Program-made: the position numbers and the translations under genes
NCBI GenBank assembly: GCA_934476675.1
Contig: CAKSOE010000006.1
Coordinates: 62,001-126,000, forward strand
Source of the DNA: an uncultured Clostridia bacterium
GTDB lineage: Bacteria; Bacillota; Clostridia; UBA1381
Direction of reading: 5' to 3'
DNA length: 64,000 bases
Notes under the pieces: generated by a model
Told to the model about the DNA's origin: nothing
The model's database searches: none
What the model saw: only the letters and a program-made list of their open reading frames with translations
Shown: positions 44,323 through 53,223 of the stretch, one piece after another
Layout of the letters: each line of letters starts with the position of its first letter
Numbering within the stretch: position 1 is the stretch's first letter

Positions 44323-45603
44323 ATGAAAAACAAAATTTTACCGGTAACACTTTTAACAGGTTATCTCGGTGCGGGAAAAACAACACTTTTAAACCATATT
44401 CTGGCAAATCAGGAGGGTTATAAGGTTGCCGTTATCGTAAACGATATAGGCGAAGTAAATATAGACGCTTCATTGATACAGAACGGCGGCGTGGTTAAGG
44501 AACAGGATGACAGCCTTGTTCCGCTTACAAACGGCTGCATCTGCTGTACTCTTAAAGTGGATTTAATGAAACAGATTGTGGAGCTGGCGCAGACGGGAAA
44601 GTTTGATTATCTCCTGATTGAAGCAAGCGGAATATGCGAGCCTATGCCGATAGTTCAGACCATAACCATGCTCGACGGTTCTTCTCCCGAAGCGAATTTA
44701 CCTACTGTATGCCGTCTTGACTGTGTTGTTACGGTTGTTGATGCGTGCCGTCTGGTTGATGAATTTGCCGGCGGTGACAAGCTTTTGGAGAAAAACCTTG
44801 ATGAGGAGGATATAGAAAATCTTCTTATACAGCAAATTGAATTTTGTACAAAAATCGTAATTAATAAGGTTGACGAGGTAACGGAGGAAGAACTCAAAAA
44901 AGTTAAGGCAGTTATAAAAACATTGCAGCCGAAAGCAAAGATAGTAGAAACAAACTATTCAAAGGTAAGTATGAGCGATGTGCTTGATACGAAAGAATTT
45001 GACTTTGACAAGGCGATTTCCTCGGCGGGCTGGATTCAGGAATTTGAAAAAGAGGACAACGATGATGACGATGACCATGACCATGAACATGATGAACATG
45101 AGCATCATCATGATCACGACGACCATGAACATCACCATGACGACGACCACGATCATGAGCATCATCACGGACATGAACACCATCATCACCACCATGACCA
45201 TGTTCATAATGAGGACGAGGGCGAAGCGGAGGAATACGGAATAGGTTCTTTTGTTTACAGCAGAAGAAAGCCGTTTGATATGGATAAGCTTGAAGCGTGG
45301 CTTAATAATTTCCCGAAAGAAATTATCCGCTGCAAGGGCATAATCTGGGCTCAGGACGATAACGATATGTCTTATGTGCTTGAACAGGCAGGCAGACAGG
45401 TGCAGATGTATGAGAACGGACGCTGGTATGCTTCCGCAACGAAAGCGCAGTTAAAGCAGTTCTTAAAGCAGAATCCGGATCTTATGAACGATTGGGACGA
45501 ACAGGCAGGCGACAGAATGATAAAGCTTGTATTTATCGGCAGACATCTCGATAAAAAAGCCATATCGGCAAGCCTTGACGAATGCCTGGGAGAAATGATG
45601 TAA
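44323..45603 (+). CDS. CobW/ZNG1-type metal-chaperone GTPase with histidine-rich loop (426 aa)
   Basis: A G3E-family GTPase: P-loop GYLGAGKTT (13-21), the metal-binding CxCC motif GCICC (71-75), ASGICEP and NKVD. Residues about 245-298 are almost only His, Asp and Glu. A CobW C-terminal domain follows (SFVYSRRKPFDMDKLEAWL, RCKGIIW). These proteins deliver zinc or cobalt to client enzymes; the His-rich loop suggests metal storage or capture. The start at 44323 follows AAGGAGTGATCGG; a GTG at 44314 lies inside that ribosome site. Neighbours give no clear client. Confidence 0.9.
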   Translation: MKNKILPVTLLTGYLGAGKTTLLNHILANQEGYKVAVIVNDIGEVNIDASLIQNGGVVKEQDDSLVPLTNGCICCTLKVDLMKQIVELAQTGKFDYLLIEASGICEPMPIVQTITMLDGSSPEANLPTVCRLDCVVTVVDACRLVDEFAGGDKLLEKNLDEEDIENLLIQQIEFCTKIVINKVDEVTEEELKKVKAVIKTLQPKAKIVETNYSKVSMSDVLDTKEFDFDKAISSAGWIQEFEKEDNDDDDDHDHEHDEHEHHHDHDDHEHHHDDDHDHEHHHGHEHHHHHHDHVHNEDEGEAEEYGIGSFVYSRRKPFDMDKLEAWLNNFPKEIIRCKGIIWAQDDNDMSYVLEQAGRQVQMYENGRWYASATKAQLKQFLKQNPDLMNDWDEQAGDRMIKLVFIGRHLDKKAISASLDECLGEMM

Positions 45604-45613
45604 AATATCAGCT

Positions 45614-46693
45614 ATGAAGATAAAGATAATATTAACGGCGGCTCTGACTGCTGTATGTATGATTTCCGGGTGCAGCGTGACGCCGCAGCCGACGGAAACC
45701 CCGACAGCCGAACCGACTGCGTCACCTACCCCTGTGCCGACTCCGACCCCGACTCCGGGGCCGGTAGTGAGATTCGGTACGGGCGGTATTGCAGGCGTTT
45801 ATTATTCTTACGGAAAGGCAATAGGAAAGGTTTTGTCGTCGAAACTCGGAATACCGTTCAACATCAGCCAGACGGAGGCGTCAAAGGCGAATATAAAGCT
45901 TATCGAGGACGGAAATGCGGATATAGGATTTGCCCAGAACGATGTTATGTACTACGCACTGAACGGAACGGACTTCTTTGCGGAGGACGGGGCAATGAGC
46001 AATTTTTCGGCAATCGGAGCGTGCTATGACAGTATGTGCCACATTGCGGCGGTCAAAGGTATAAATTCGATTGAGGAGCTTAAAGGCAAAAATATTTCAG
46101 TCGGAAGCTGGGAATCGGGAACGTGCTTTAACGCACGTCAGATTCTCGATGCGTACGGAATAACCTTTGACGATGTGAATGTGAATACATTGTCCTTTGA
46201 GGACAGCATAAACGCTTTAAGAGAGGGCAGAATAGATGCGTTTTTCTGCACTGCCGGAATAGGCTCGGAGGCAATAGAAGTACCGGCATCGGAGGGGCGT
46301 ATAAATCTTCTTCCTATAGATGCCGCACATACGGAAATGCTTGTAAACAAGTACCCGTATTACAGCGCAAACACGATTCCGCAGGGTAGATACAGCGGAA
46401 TTGATGAGGCTGTGCCGACGGTATCGGTAAAGTCGGTTATAATAGCGTCGGATAAAATGAAGGTAAATGATGTTTATGATATAACAAAGGCGCTGTTTGA
46501 AAGCAAAAAGGAGATTTCGCAGAATAATCCGTTCGGTGCGGAGCTTGACGCAAAATATGCGGCAAGCGGACTGTCGGTTGAAATTCACCCGGGTGCGGCG
46601 TATTATTACCGTGAAATTGGCGTTCTGCCGCCTTTGGAGGAAACTCCCGAGCCGTCAGCAAGTCCCGAAATAACAAACGAAGATAAAGAATGA
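45614..46693 (+). CDS. TAXI-family solute-binding lipoprotein (359 aa)
   Basis: A lipoprotein signal with lipobox ISGC at Cys20 leads to a Pro/Thr-rich wall-spanning linker (24-50), then a type 2 periplasmic-binding fold with TAXI features: FGTGGIAGVYYSYGKAIG, ISQTEASKANIKLI, ADIGFAQNDV, GSWESGTCFNARQIL. TAXI proteins feed TRAP transporters, but no TRAP membrane subunits are nearby. Unusually, no clear Shine-Dalgarno precedes the ATG, which lies 10 nt after the previous stop, so translation may depend on coupling. A second Pro/Ser/Glu-rich tail ends the protein. Confidence 0.85.
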   Translation: MKIKIILTAALTAVCMISGCSVTPQPTETPTAEPTASPTPVPTPTPTPGPVVRFGTGGIAGVYYSYGKAIGKVLSSKLGIPFNISQTEASKANIKLIEDGNADIGFAQNDVMYYALNGTDFFAEDGAMSNFSAIGACYDSMCHIAAVKGINSIEELKGKNISVGSWESGTCFNARQILDAYGITFDDVNVNTLSFEDSINALREGRIDAFFCTAGIGSEAIEVPASEGRINLLPIDAAHTEMLVNKYPYYSANTIPQGRYSGIDEAVPTVSVKSVIIASDKMKVNDVYDITKALFESKKEISQNNPFGAELDAKYAASGLSVEIHPGAAYYYREIGVLPPLEETPEPSASPEITNEDKE

Positions 46694-46700
46694 GGTTTAT

Positions 46701-47003
46701 ATGATAACAAGTAAACAGAGAGCATATCTCAGAAAAATATCGCATGAGCTTGAACCGATTTTCCAAATCGGCAAGGACGGTGTTACAGACACGCTTATAA
46801 AAGGCGTTGATGAAGCGCTTGAAAAACGCGAAATATTAAAGGTGCATATTCTTGAAAGCGCACTTCTCGATACAAAGGAAACGTGCAATTATATGGCGCA
46901 GCAGCTTGGCGCGGAACCTGTGCAGGCGATAGGAAATAAGTTTATACTTTATCGTCGGGCGGAGGACGTAAAGAAACGCAGAATTGAGCTGCCGAGAAAA
47001 TGA
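46701..47003 (+). CDS. yhbY: YhbY-family CRM RNA-binding protein
   Basis: 100 residues forming a CRM domain: SKQRAYLRKISHELEPIFQIGKDGVTD, with the GNKFILYRR ending. Members bind the pre-50S ribosome. Begins a conserved Firmicute ribosome-assembly and NAD cluster (yhbY-nadD-yqeK-rsfS). Confidence 0.92.
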   Translation: MITSKQRAYLRKISHELEPIFQIGKDGVTDTLIKGVDEALEKREILKVHILESALLDTKETCNYMAQQLGAEPVQAIGNKFILYRRAEDVKKRRIELPRK

Positions 47004-47593
47004 AGAAGCTCGGAATAATGGGCGGTACGTTCAATCCGGTGCATAATGCGCATTTGCTGATTGCGGAAACGGCACGTGAGCAGTACGGGCTTGAACGCGT
47101 GATTTTTGTTACGGACGGAAATCCGCCGCACAAACACAGCGATATTTCCGCCGAAAAACGCTTTTACATGACCCATCTTGCTATAAGCGGCAATGAATAT
47201 TTTGAAGATGATAATTTTGAGGTAAAAAAAACGGAAAAATCGTACTCGGTGCATATGCTGGAGTATCTGAAAAAGAAATATCCGGATTATGAGCTGTTTT
47301 TTATAATCGGTGAAGATTCTCTTAGGGATTTGCCGTCGTGGTATATGCCGGAAAAACTGCTTGAAATGTGTACGCTCCTGGTGTTCCCAAGAACATCGGT
47401 AAAGTCGCTTGAAGCTGCGATTTCGGATATGAATAAAAAATTCGGAAAAACAATTCTTCCGATAGCTTCGCCGGTGATTCAAATATCCTCAACTGCCGTA
47501 AGAAAACGGATTGAGCAGGGTAAGAGCGTCAGATATATGGTGCCTGATGCGGTGATAGAATATATTAAGGAAAACAGGCTTTATGAAAAGTAA
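47000..47593 (+). CDS. nadD: Nicotinate-nucleotide adenylyltransferase
   Basis: 197 residues. GGTFNPVHNAHL is the nucleotidyltransferase HxGH-type motif (here HNAH) and SSTAVRKRI the C-terminal ISSTxxR motif. Joins ATP and nicotinate mononucleotide in NAD synthesis. Overlaps yhbY by ATGA and yqeK by 11 nt, so it is tightly coupled. Confidence 0.94.
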   Translation: MKKLGIMGGTFNPVHNAHLLIAETAREQYGLERVIFVTDGNPPHKHSDISAEKRFYMTHLAISGNEYFEDDNFEVKKTEKSYSVHMLEYLKKKYPDYELFFIIGEDSLRDLPSWYMPEKLLEMCTLLVFPRTSVKSLEAAISDMNKKFGKTILPIASPVIQISSTAVRKRIEQGKSVRYMVPDAVIEYIKENRLYEK

Positions 47594-48170
47594 AATCATT
47601 GACAGACTGAAAAAAACACTGCCGGAAAAACGCTATATTCACAGTCTGGGTGTTGCGGAGGAGGCAAAAAGGCTTGCCGCGCTTTACGGCGCAGATGCGG
47701 AAAAGGCATATACGGCAGGACTTTTGCACGACTGCGCAAAGGGGTATACGATTGAACGTCAGATAGAACTGTGCGGTGAGCTTGATGTAAAGCTTGATGC
47801 CGAAACACTGCAGTGCCCGGCGGTAATTCACGGATTCCTCGGCAGAGCGATAGCAAAAACCGAATACGGAATTTCCGATACGGAAATTCTTGATGCGATT
47901 GAATATCATACCGTCGGCAGGGCCGGTATGAGAGTGTTGGAAAAAATCATATATATTGCGGATATGACGGAGGTCAACCGTGATTTTCCGGGTGTGGACG
48001 AGCTGAGAAAAGCGGTCGGTGAAAATCTGGACGAAGCAATTATCAAAAGCATAGGTCAGCAGCTGCGTTTGCAGTCGGAAAGACGCGGTGCGATACACCC
48101 GAATATAATTTATTTATGGAACGATTTAATAAAAAAATGTCAGCCGGAAAACGGCAGGAAAGGAGCTTGA
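47583..48170 (+). CDS. yqeK: HD-domain diadenosine tetraphosphate hydrolase YqeK
   Basis: 195 residues with the HD signature: His in YIHSLGVAEEA and the HD pair in LLHDCAKG, then HGFLG and EYHTVGR. YqeK proteins split Ap4A symmetrically in Gram-positive bacteria. Starts inside the nadD 3' end. Confidence 0.9.
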   Translation: MKSKIIDRLKKTLPEKRYIHSLGVAEEAKRLAALYGADAEKAYTAGLLHDCAKGYTIERQIELCGELDVKLDAETLQCPAVIHGFLGRAIAKTEYGISDTEILDAIEYHTVGRAGMRVLEKIIYIADMTEVNRDFPGVDELRKAVGENLDEAIIKSIGQQLRLQSERRGAIHPNIIYLWNDLIKKCQPENGRKGA

Positions 48171-48171
48171 T

Positions 48172-48510
48172 ATGGACGTAAGAGAAAAGCTTGAAATTGT
48201 AAAAAATGCGCTTGAGGATAAAAAAGCACACGATATAGAAGTGATTAATGTGTCGCAGCAAACCTCTTTGGGCGATTATTTTGTGATTGCCTCCTGTCAG
48301 TCAACCGTTCAGGTTCGTGCCTGCGTTGACGAGATTGAGGAAAAAATGCAGGAAGCCGGCGAGGAAGTTCGTCACACGGAGGGCTACCGCGGCGGAAACT
48401 GGATTTTAATGGATTACGGCGATATTATCGTACACGTTATGCAGCAGGAAATGCGCGAGTTTTATGATATAGAACGTTTATGGACGGAAGAAACCGTTAA
48501 TGAGGAATAA
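48172..48510 (+). CDS. rsfS: Ribosome silencing factor RsfS
   Basis: 112 residues of the Iojap/RsfS family (TSLGDYFVIASCQSTVQVRACVDEIEEKM, GDIIVHVM). Binds L14 and keeps 30S and 50S subunits apart when nutrients run low. Starts 1 nt after the yqeK stop. Confidence 0.93.
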   Translation: MDVREKLEIVKNALEDKKAHDIEVINVSQQTSLGDYFVIASCQSTVQVRACVDEIEEKMQEAGEEVRHTEGYRGGNWILMDYGDIIVHVMQQEMREFYDIERLWTEETVNEE

Positions 48511-48530
48511 TTTACGAAGGAGCTAAGTCA

Positions 48531-50942
48531 ATGGAAACGTACAACTACAAAAATATTGAGAAAAAGTGGCAGGACAGATGGGAAGAAGCCGGAATATTCC
48601 ATGCGTCAAACAAATCCGAAAAGCCGAAGTTTTTCGGACTGGTTGAATTTCCTTATCCGTCCGGACAGGGACTTCACGTAGGACATCCGAGAAGTTATAC
48701 CGCTATGGATATTATTGCAAGAAAACGCAGAATGGAAGGACAGAATGTTCTTTATCCGATAGGCTGGGACGCATTCGGACTTCCGACGGAAAACTATGCG
48801 ATAAAAAATAAAATTCACCCCAAAAAGGTGACGGCGGCCAATGTGGCGAACTTTACACGTCAGCTTAAAATGCTCGGTTTTTCGTTTGACTGGTCGAGAG
48901 AAATAAATACTACCGATCCGCAGTATTATAAGTGGACGCAGTGGATATTCATGCAGCTTTTCAAACACGGACTGGCATACAAGCAGGAAATGCCGATAAA
49001 CTGGTGTACGGGCTGTAAGGTCGGACTTTCAAACGAGGAAGTTGTAAACGGTGTGTGCGAACGCTGCGGCAGCCAGGTTGTACAGAAAAGAAAAAGTCAG
49101 TGGATGCTCAAAATTACGGAGTATGCACAGAGACTTATTGATGACCTTGACGATGTTAATTACCTCGAAAAAATAAAAACTCAGCAGAAGAACTGGATAG
49201 GACGCTCCGAGGGTGCGGAGGTTAAATTCAAGCTAAGCACGGGCGACGAAATGGTGGTTTATACCACAAGATGCGATACGCTTTTCGGAGCGACATATAC
49301 CGTTATGTCGCCGGAGCACAAGCTGATTGACAAAATGAAGGACAGTATCACGAACTGGGACACTGTCGAAGCTTACAGAAAAGAAGCGGCTACAAAGTCG
49401 GAGTTTGAAAGAACCGAGCTTGCAAAAGAGAAAACCGGAGTAAAGCTCGAGGGCGTTTATGCGATAAATCCGGCGAACGGCAAGGAGCTTCCGGTGTTTA
49501 TTTCGGATTACGTACTCGTAACCTATGGAACGGGTGCGATTATGGCTGTTCCGGCGCACGATACGCGTGACTGGGAATTTGCAAAGAAGTTCGATTTGCC
49601 TATTATAGAAGTTGTTTCCGGCGGCGAAAATGTTCAGGAGGAAGCATATACCGATGTTTACAGCGGTAATATGGTTAATTCGGGATTTCTTGACGGCATG
49701 AGCGTCAAAGAGGCAATTCCGGCGATGATTGACTGGCTTGAAAAACAGGGACTCGGTACGAGAAAAGTAAACTTCAAGCTGCGCGACTGGGTATTTTCAC
49801 GTCAGCGTTACTGGGGCGAACCTATTCCGCTGGTACATTGTGACAAGTGCGGCTGGGTAGCGATTCCGGAAAGCGAACTGCCGCTCGAACTGCCCGAAAT
49901 AGAAACGTTTGAACCGGGCGAAAACGGCGAATCGCCGCTTGCAAAGGCATATGATTGGATTAATACGACCTGTCCGTGCTGCGGCGGCAAGGCTGTGCGC
50001 GAAACAGATACAATGCCGCAGTGGGCAGGGTCAAGCTGGTACTTTTTAAGATATATGGATCCGCATAATAATGATGCGCTTGCGTCTAAGGAGGCGCTTG
50101 AATACTGGAATCAGGTTGACTGGTACAACGGCGGCATGGAGCATACGACGCTGCATCTGCTGTATTCGCGGTTCTGGCATAAATTCCTGTATGACATCGG
50201 CGTTGTGCCTACAAAAGAGCCGTACATGAAGCGTACATCGCACGGAATGATTCTGGGCGAGAACAATGAAAAAATGTCAAAGTCCAGAGGAAACGTTATA
50301 AATCCGGATGAGGTTGTTGACGAATTCGGTGCTGACGCATTCAGAACATACGAAATGTTCATCGGTGCGTTTGACCAGGCAACGCCGTGGTCGCAGCAGG
50401 GACTTAAAGGCTGCTACAAGTTTATTGAGCGTGTATGGAATTTACAGAATATCATGACGGACGAAGAAGGTCTCAGCAGTGACCTCGAAAAGGCGGTACA
50501 CAAGACGGTTAAAAAAGTCGGAGAAGATTTTGAGCGAATGAAGTTCAACACGGCTATTGCCGCTATGATGAGCCTTGTAAACGAATTTACCAAAAAAGGT
50601 TCGGTTACAAAGGGCGAATACATGACGCTCATAACGCTCTTAAATCCCGTTGCGCCGCACATGACGGAGGAGCTTTGGGAAAAATACGGCAACGGCGGAT
50701 TTTTGTCAATGCACCCGTGGCCGTCGTATGACGATGAAAAAACCGTTGATGATGAGGTTGAAATCGTAATCCAGATTAACGGAAAAATAAAGGATAAGAT
50801 GATGATTGCGGCGGGACTGGACAAGGACGGAACCTTAAATGCCGCTATGGAAAGCGAAAAAATCAAGTCGCTTACGGACGGAAAAACTATCGTTAAAACG
50901 ATTGCCGTTCCGGGTAAGCTTGTAAATATTGTAGTTAAATAA
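48531..50942 (+). CDS. leuS: Leucyl-tRNA synthetase
   Basis: 803 residues, full bacterial length. The HIGH box reads HVGH in PYPSGQGLHVGHPRSYT, the KMSKS loop is EKMSKSRGN, and the editing domain holds TTRCDTLFGATY and the catalytic GTGAIMAVPAHD. A zinc-like CDKCGW...CPCCGG insert is present. Charges tRNA-Leu. Preceded by AAGGAG, 20 nt after rsfS, and followed by a long hairpin. Confidence 0.96.
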   Translation: METYNYKNIEKKWQDRWEEAGIFHASNKSEKPKFFGLVEFPYPSGQGLHVGHPRSYTAMDIIARKRRMEGQNVLYPIGWDAFGLPTENYAIKNKIHPKKVTAANVANFTRQLKMLGFSFDWSREINTTDPQYYKWTQWIFMQLFKHGLAYKQEMPINWCTGCKVGLSNEEVVNGVCERCGSQVVQKRKSQWMLKITEYAQRLIDDLDDVNYLEKIKTQQKNWIGRSEGAEVKFKLSTGDEMVVYTTRCDTLFGATYTVMSPEHKLIDKMKDSITNWDTVEAYRKEAATKSEFERTELAKEKTGVKLEGVYAINPANGKELPVFISDYVLVTYGTGAIMAVPAHDTRDWEFAKKFDLPIIEVVSGGENVQEEAYTDVYSGNMVNSGFLDGMSVKEAIPAMIDWLEKQGLGTRKVNFKLRDWVFSRQRYWGEPIPLVHCDKCGWVAIPESELPLELPEIETFEPGENGESPLAKAYDWINTTCPCCGGKAVRETDTMPQWAGSSWYFLRYMDPHNNDALASKEALEYWNQVDWYNGGMEHTTLHLLYSRFWHKFLYDIGVVPTKEPYMKRTSHGMILGENNEKMSKSRGNVINPDEVVDEFGADAFRTYEMFIGAFDQATPWSQQGLKGCYKFIERVWNLQNIMTDEEGLSSDLEKAVHKTVKKVGEDFERMKFNTAIAAMMSLVNEFTKKGSVTKGEYMTLITLLNPVAPHMTEELWEKYGNGGFLSMHPWPSYDDEKTVDDEVEIVIQINGKIKDKMMIAAGLDKDGTLNAAMESEKIKSLTDGKTIVKTIAVPGKLVNIVVK

Positions 50943-50955
50943 GGTATAAAAATTC

Positions 50956-50999
50956 ATAAACCGCATAAAGTGACAGGGAACTTTATGCGGTTTATATAA
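50956..50999 (+). terminator. Terminator after leuS
   Basis: A perfect 16-bp stem (ATAAACCGCATAAAGT and complement) with an 8-nt loop; the tail is AU-rich rather than a clean T run, so efficiency is uncertain. Confidence 0.75.
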
Positions 51000-51127
51000 T
51001 TTGTTTACATTAACCGTAAATTATTCCCTGAAAGCAAGAAAAAAATACCTTGTAAAAATGCACAAAAATTTAATAAAAAAATCTGCAATTTTGTAGAAAA
51101 ATAAATCAATTTTTTTCGTAAAAACAC

Positions 51128-51156
51128 TTGAAAAATGCAGAAAAATCCTGTATAAT
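51128..51156 (+). promoter_or_regulatory. Main promoter of the S10 ribosomal operon
   Basis: TTGAAA, 17 nt, TATAAT, preceded by an A/T-rich tract that looks like an UP element. It lies nearly 400 nt before rpsJ. Confidence 0.9.
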
Positions 51157-51159
51157 ATT

Positions 51160-51540
51160 AACGTTGTGACACTTGACAAACGATGAAGCGGGAGGTTGCG
51201 GCTCAAAGAAGCCGGTTTTTCCGTGGAGAATGTCCGATTCAAGAAACCGGGCGACAGTCACGCTACACTGTTTTTCTGCTCTTTTCTCCTGTGTGAAAAG
51301 GGTAAACGTCAAACGCTTAACCGCGGCATTGCGGCGGGTTGGGCGAGGTATGGTCTGAATTAAGATGCGTCGGATTCATACGGTTTGGCTCAGAGGAAGA
51401 ATGCGGCGAAAATTGACTATTACAGCCCGAAAAGTGATTTTCGGGTTTTATTTTAAGGGTGGTGCGAAACACCCGGCGGTGTGTGCAATTTTCTCTAATG
51501 GCGCTGTCGTGCAGATTACAACACAATTTTTTATAAGGAG
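51160..51540 (+). promoter_or_regulatory. Long structured leader of the S10 operon
   Basis: About 380 transcribed nt without a credible gene. Hairpins visible by eye: CGGCT/AGCCG (about 51197-51212), which competes with CCGGTTT/AAACCGG (about 51209-51250); CTTTTC/GAAAAG (about 51281-51300); GTATG..TCTGA/TCGGA..CATAC (51348-51381); an intrinsic terminator (51426-51454); and GGGTG/CACCC just after it. Mutually exclusive stems plus an internal terminator are the design of attenuation leaders. The ligand would most simply be a ribosomal protein of the operon (inference). Confidence 0.65.
51426..51454 (+). terminator. Internal terminator (attenuator) in the S10 leader
   Basis: Stem CCCGAAAA with its exact complement TTTTCGGG, loop GTGA, then TTTTATTTT. 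It sits after the promoter and nearly 100 nt before rpsJ, so the whole operon depends on read-through. Confidence 0.85.
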
Positions 51541-51548
51541 GGAAAAGT

Positions 51549-51863
51549 ATGGCAGCAAACCAGAAAATCAGAATCAAGTTAAAGGCTTATGATCATATCG
51601 TATTGGATCAGAGCGCTGAAAAGATTGTAGAGATTGCGAAGAGAACAGGTGCGAAGGTTTCGGGACCTATTCCGCTTCCGACAGACAAAGAAATTATCAC
51701 AATCCTCAGAGCGGTTCATAAGTACAAGGATTCTCGTGAGCAGTTCGAAAGAAGAACTCACAAAAGATTGATTGATATCGTTGTTCCGGGCGCAAAGACA
51801 ATGGAAGCTCTTGTTAAAATAGATCTTCCGGCGGGCGTTGAGATTGACGTTATCCAAAAGTAA
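51549..51863 (+). CDS. rpsJ: 30S ribosomal protein S10
   Basis: 104 residues, full length (QKIRIKLKAYDHIVLDQSAEK, VHKYKDSREQFERRTHKRL). Also acts with NusB in transcription antitermination. First gene after the long leader, with AAGGAGG seven bases upstream. Confidence 0.97.
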   Translation: MAANQKIRIKLKAYDHIVLDQSAEKIVEIAKRTGAKVSGPIPLPTDKEIITILRAVHKYKDSREQFERRTHKRLIDIVVPGAKTMEALVKIDLPAGVEIDVIQK

Positions 51864-51869
51864 GTGCAG

Positions 51870-51915
51870 TAGCCTTTAAGGCTATGATGCAGGTCATGTT
51901 TCCGTAAAAGGAAAC
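51870..51915 (+). repeat. Two small hairpins between rpsJ and rplC
   Basis: TAGCCT/AGGCTA (51870-51884) and GTTTCC/GGAAAC (51898-51915) fill the 79-nt gap. Neither has a T run, so they more likely affect mRNA processing or protein binding than termination. Confidence 0.6.
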
Positions 51916-51942
51916 CAATAACTGATACAAGGAGGATTTCTC

Positions 51943-52569
51943 ATGGAGAAAGCAATTTTAGGTACAAAAATCGGCATGACCCAGATTTTTGACGAAAACG
52001 GCAAGGTTATTCCGGTAACTGTTATATTGGCAGGCCCCTGTGTCGTAACACAGAAAAAGACTGTTGAAACAGACGGATACGAAGCTGTACAGGTTGGCTA
52101 CGGTGAAGTTAAGGACAAGCAGTTGAACAAACCGCAGCTGGGTCACTTCAAAAAAGCAAACACTGCAAACAAAAAGTATGTCAGAGAGTTCAGACTCGCT
52201 GATTGCGCGTCACTTAACGTTGGCGACGAAATCAAGGCTGACATTTTCGCAGCCGGAGAAAAGATTGACGTGAGCGGAATTTCAAAAGGTAAAGGCTTTG
52301 CAGGCCCGATGAAGCACGGCTTGCACAGAGGACCTATGACTCACGGTTCAAAGTCACAGAGAGTATCCGGTTCATTAGGTATGTGTTCAAATCCGGGACG
52401 AGTTTTAAAGGGTAAAGTTCTTCCGGGACACATGGGTGTTGAAAAAGTAACCATCCAGAACTTAGAGGTTGTAAAGGTTGACGCAGAACAGAATCTGATT
52501 CTTGTTAAAGGCGCGGTTCCGGGAAGCAAGGGCGGTCTTGTAACAGTCAGAAACGCAGTCAAGGCATAA
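51943..52569 (+). CDS. rplC: 50S ribosomal protein L3
   Basis: 208 residues; ILGTKIGMTQIF at the start and the conserved PGRVLKGKVLPGHMG loop that reaches the peptidyl-transferase centre. Confidence 0.97.
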   Translation: MEKAILGTKIGMTQIFDENGKVIPVTVILAGPCVVTQKKTVETDGYEAVQVGYGEVKDKQLNKPQLGHFKKANTANKKYVREFRLADCASLNVGDEIKADIFAAGEKIDVSGISKGKGFAGPMKHGLHRGPMTHGSKSQRVSGSLGMCSNPGRVLKGKVLPGHMGVEKVTIQNLEVVKVDAEQNLILVKGAVPGSKGGLVTVRNAVKA

Positions 52570-52599
52570 TCGAGGTTATTGGAAAGGAGGAAATATATA

Positions 52600-53223
52600 A
52601 TGGCTACATTAGCTTTATATAACATGGAGGGTGCAAAGACAGGTTCAATGGAAGCATCGGACGCTATCTTCGCAGCTGAAGTGAATGAAGCGGTATTGCA
52701 CCAGGTAGTTGTTAACTATCTTGCAAACCAGAGACAGGGTACACAGAGTACAAAGACACGTACGGAAGTACGCGGCGGCGGAATTAAGCCCTGGAGACAG
52801 AAGGGTACGGGCCGTGCAAGACAGGGCAGTATCCGTGCTCCGCAGTGGGTTGGCGGAGGCGTAGCTTTGGGCCCCAAGCCGAGAAGCTACCGTTTCAGCA
52901 TTAACAGAAAAATGAAAAAGCTCGCTATGAAGTCGGCTTTATCGGCAAAATATGCAGCTTATGAAGTATATGTAATCGAGGATCTTACGGTTGATGAAAT
53001 CAAAACAGCTAAAATCGCTGCTTTACTGAAAGGTCTTGAAATCGACAAGAAGGCTCTTATCGTAACTGCCGAGGCAGACGAAAAGGTTTATAAGTCGGCA
53101 AGAAACATAAAGGGTGTTACACCTACTCACGTAGGAACACTCAACAGCTACGACGTATTAAACAACAACGTTATAATCCTTTCAAAAGATGCGGTTGCAA
53201 AAATTGAGGAGGTGCTTGGATAA
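52600..53223 (+). CDS. rplD: 50S ribosomal protein L4
   Basis: 207 residues; start at 52600 after AAAGGAGG. An earlier in-frame ATG at 52579 overlaps the ribosome site. The exit-tunnel loop is present (KTRTEVRGGGIKPWRQKGTG). Overlaps rplW by 1 nt. Confidence 0.97.
   Translation: MATLALYNMEGAKTGSMEASDAIFAAEVNEAVLHQVVVNYLANQRQGTQSTKTRTEVRGGGIKPWRQKGTGRARQGSIRAPQWVGGGVALGPKPRSYRFSINRKMKKLAMKSALSAKYAAYEVYVIEDLTVDEIKTAKIAALLKGLEIDKKALIVTAEADEKVYKSARNIKGVTPTHVGTLNSYDVLNNNVIILSKDAVAKIEEVLG

Noticed and set aside
45061..45220. Repetitive CATGA/CATCA stretch as a CRISPR-like or tandem DNA repeat
   Set aside because: It is the coding sequence of the His/Asp-rich loop of the CobW-type protein; units are irregular and there are no spacers.
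51455..51475. T-box riboswitch upstream of rpsJ
   Set aside because: The ACC that pairs with the tRNA end is missing and the terminator lies before, not after, the T-box-like string.
51173..51592. Short plus-strand frames in the S10 leader as possible leader peptides or genes
   Set aside because: No Shine-Dalgarno sites; the sequence is dominated by RNA hairpins, and the second frame runs into rpsJ out of frame.
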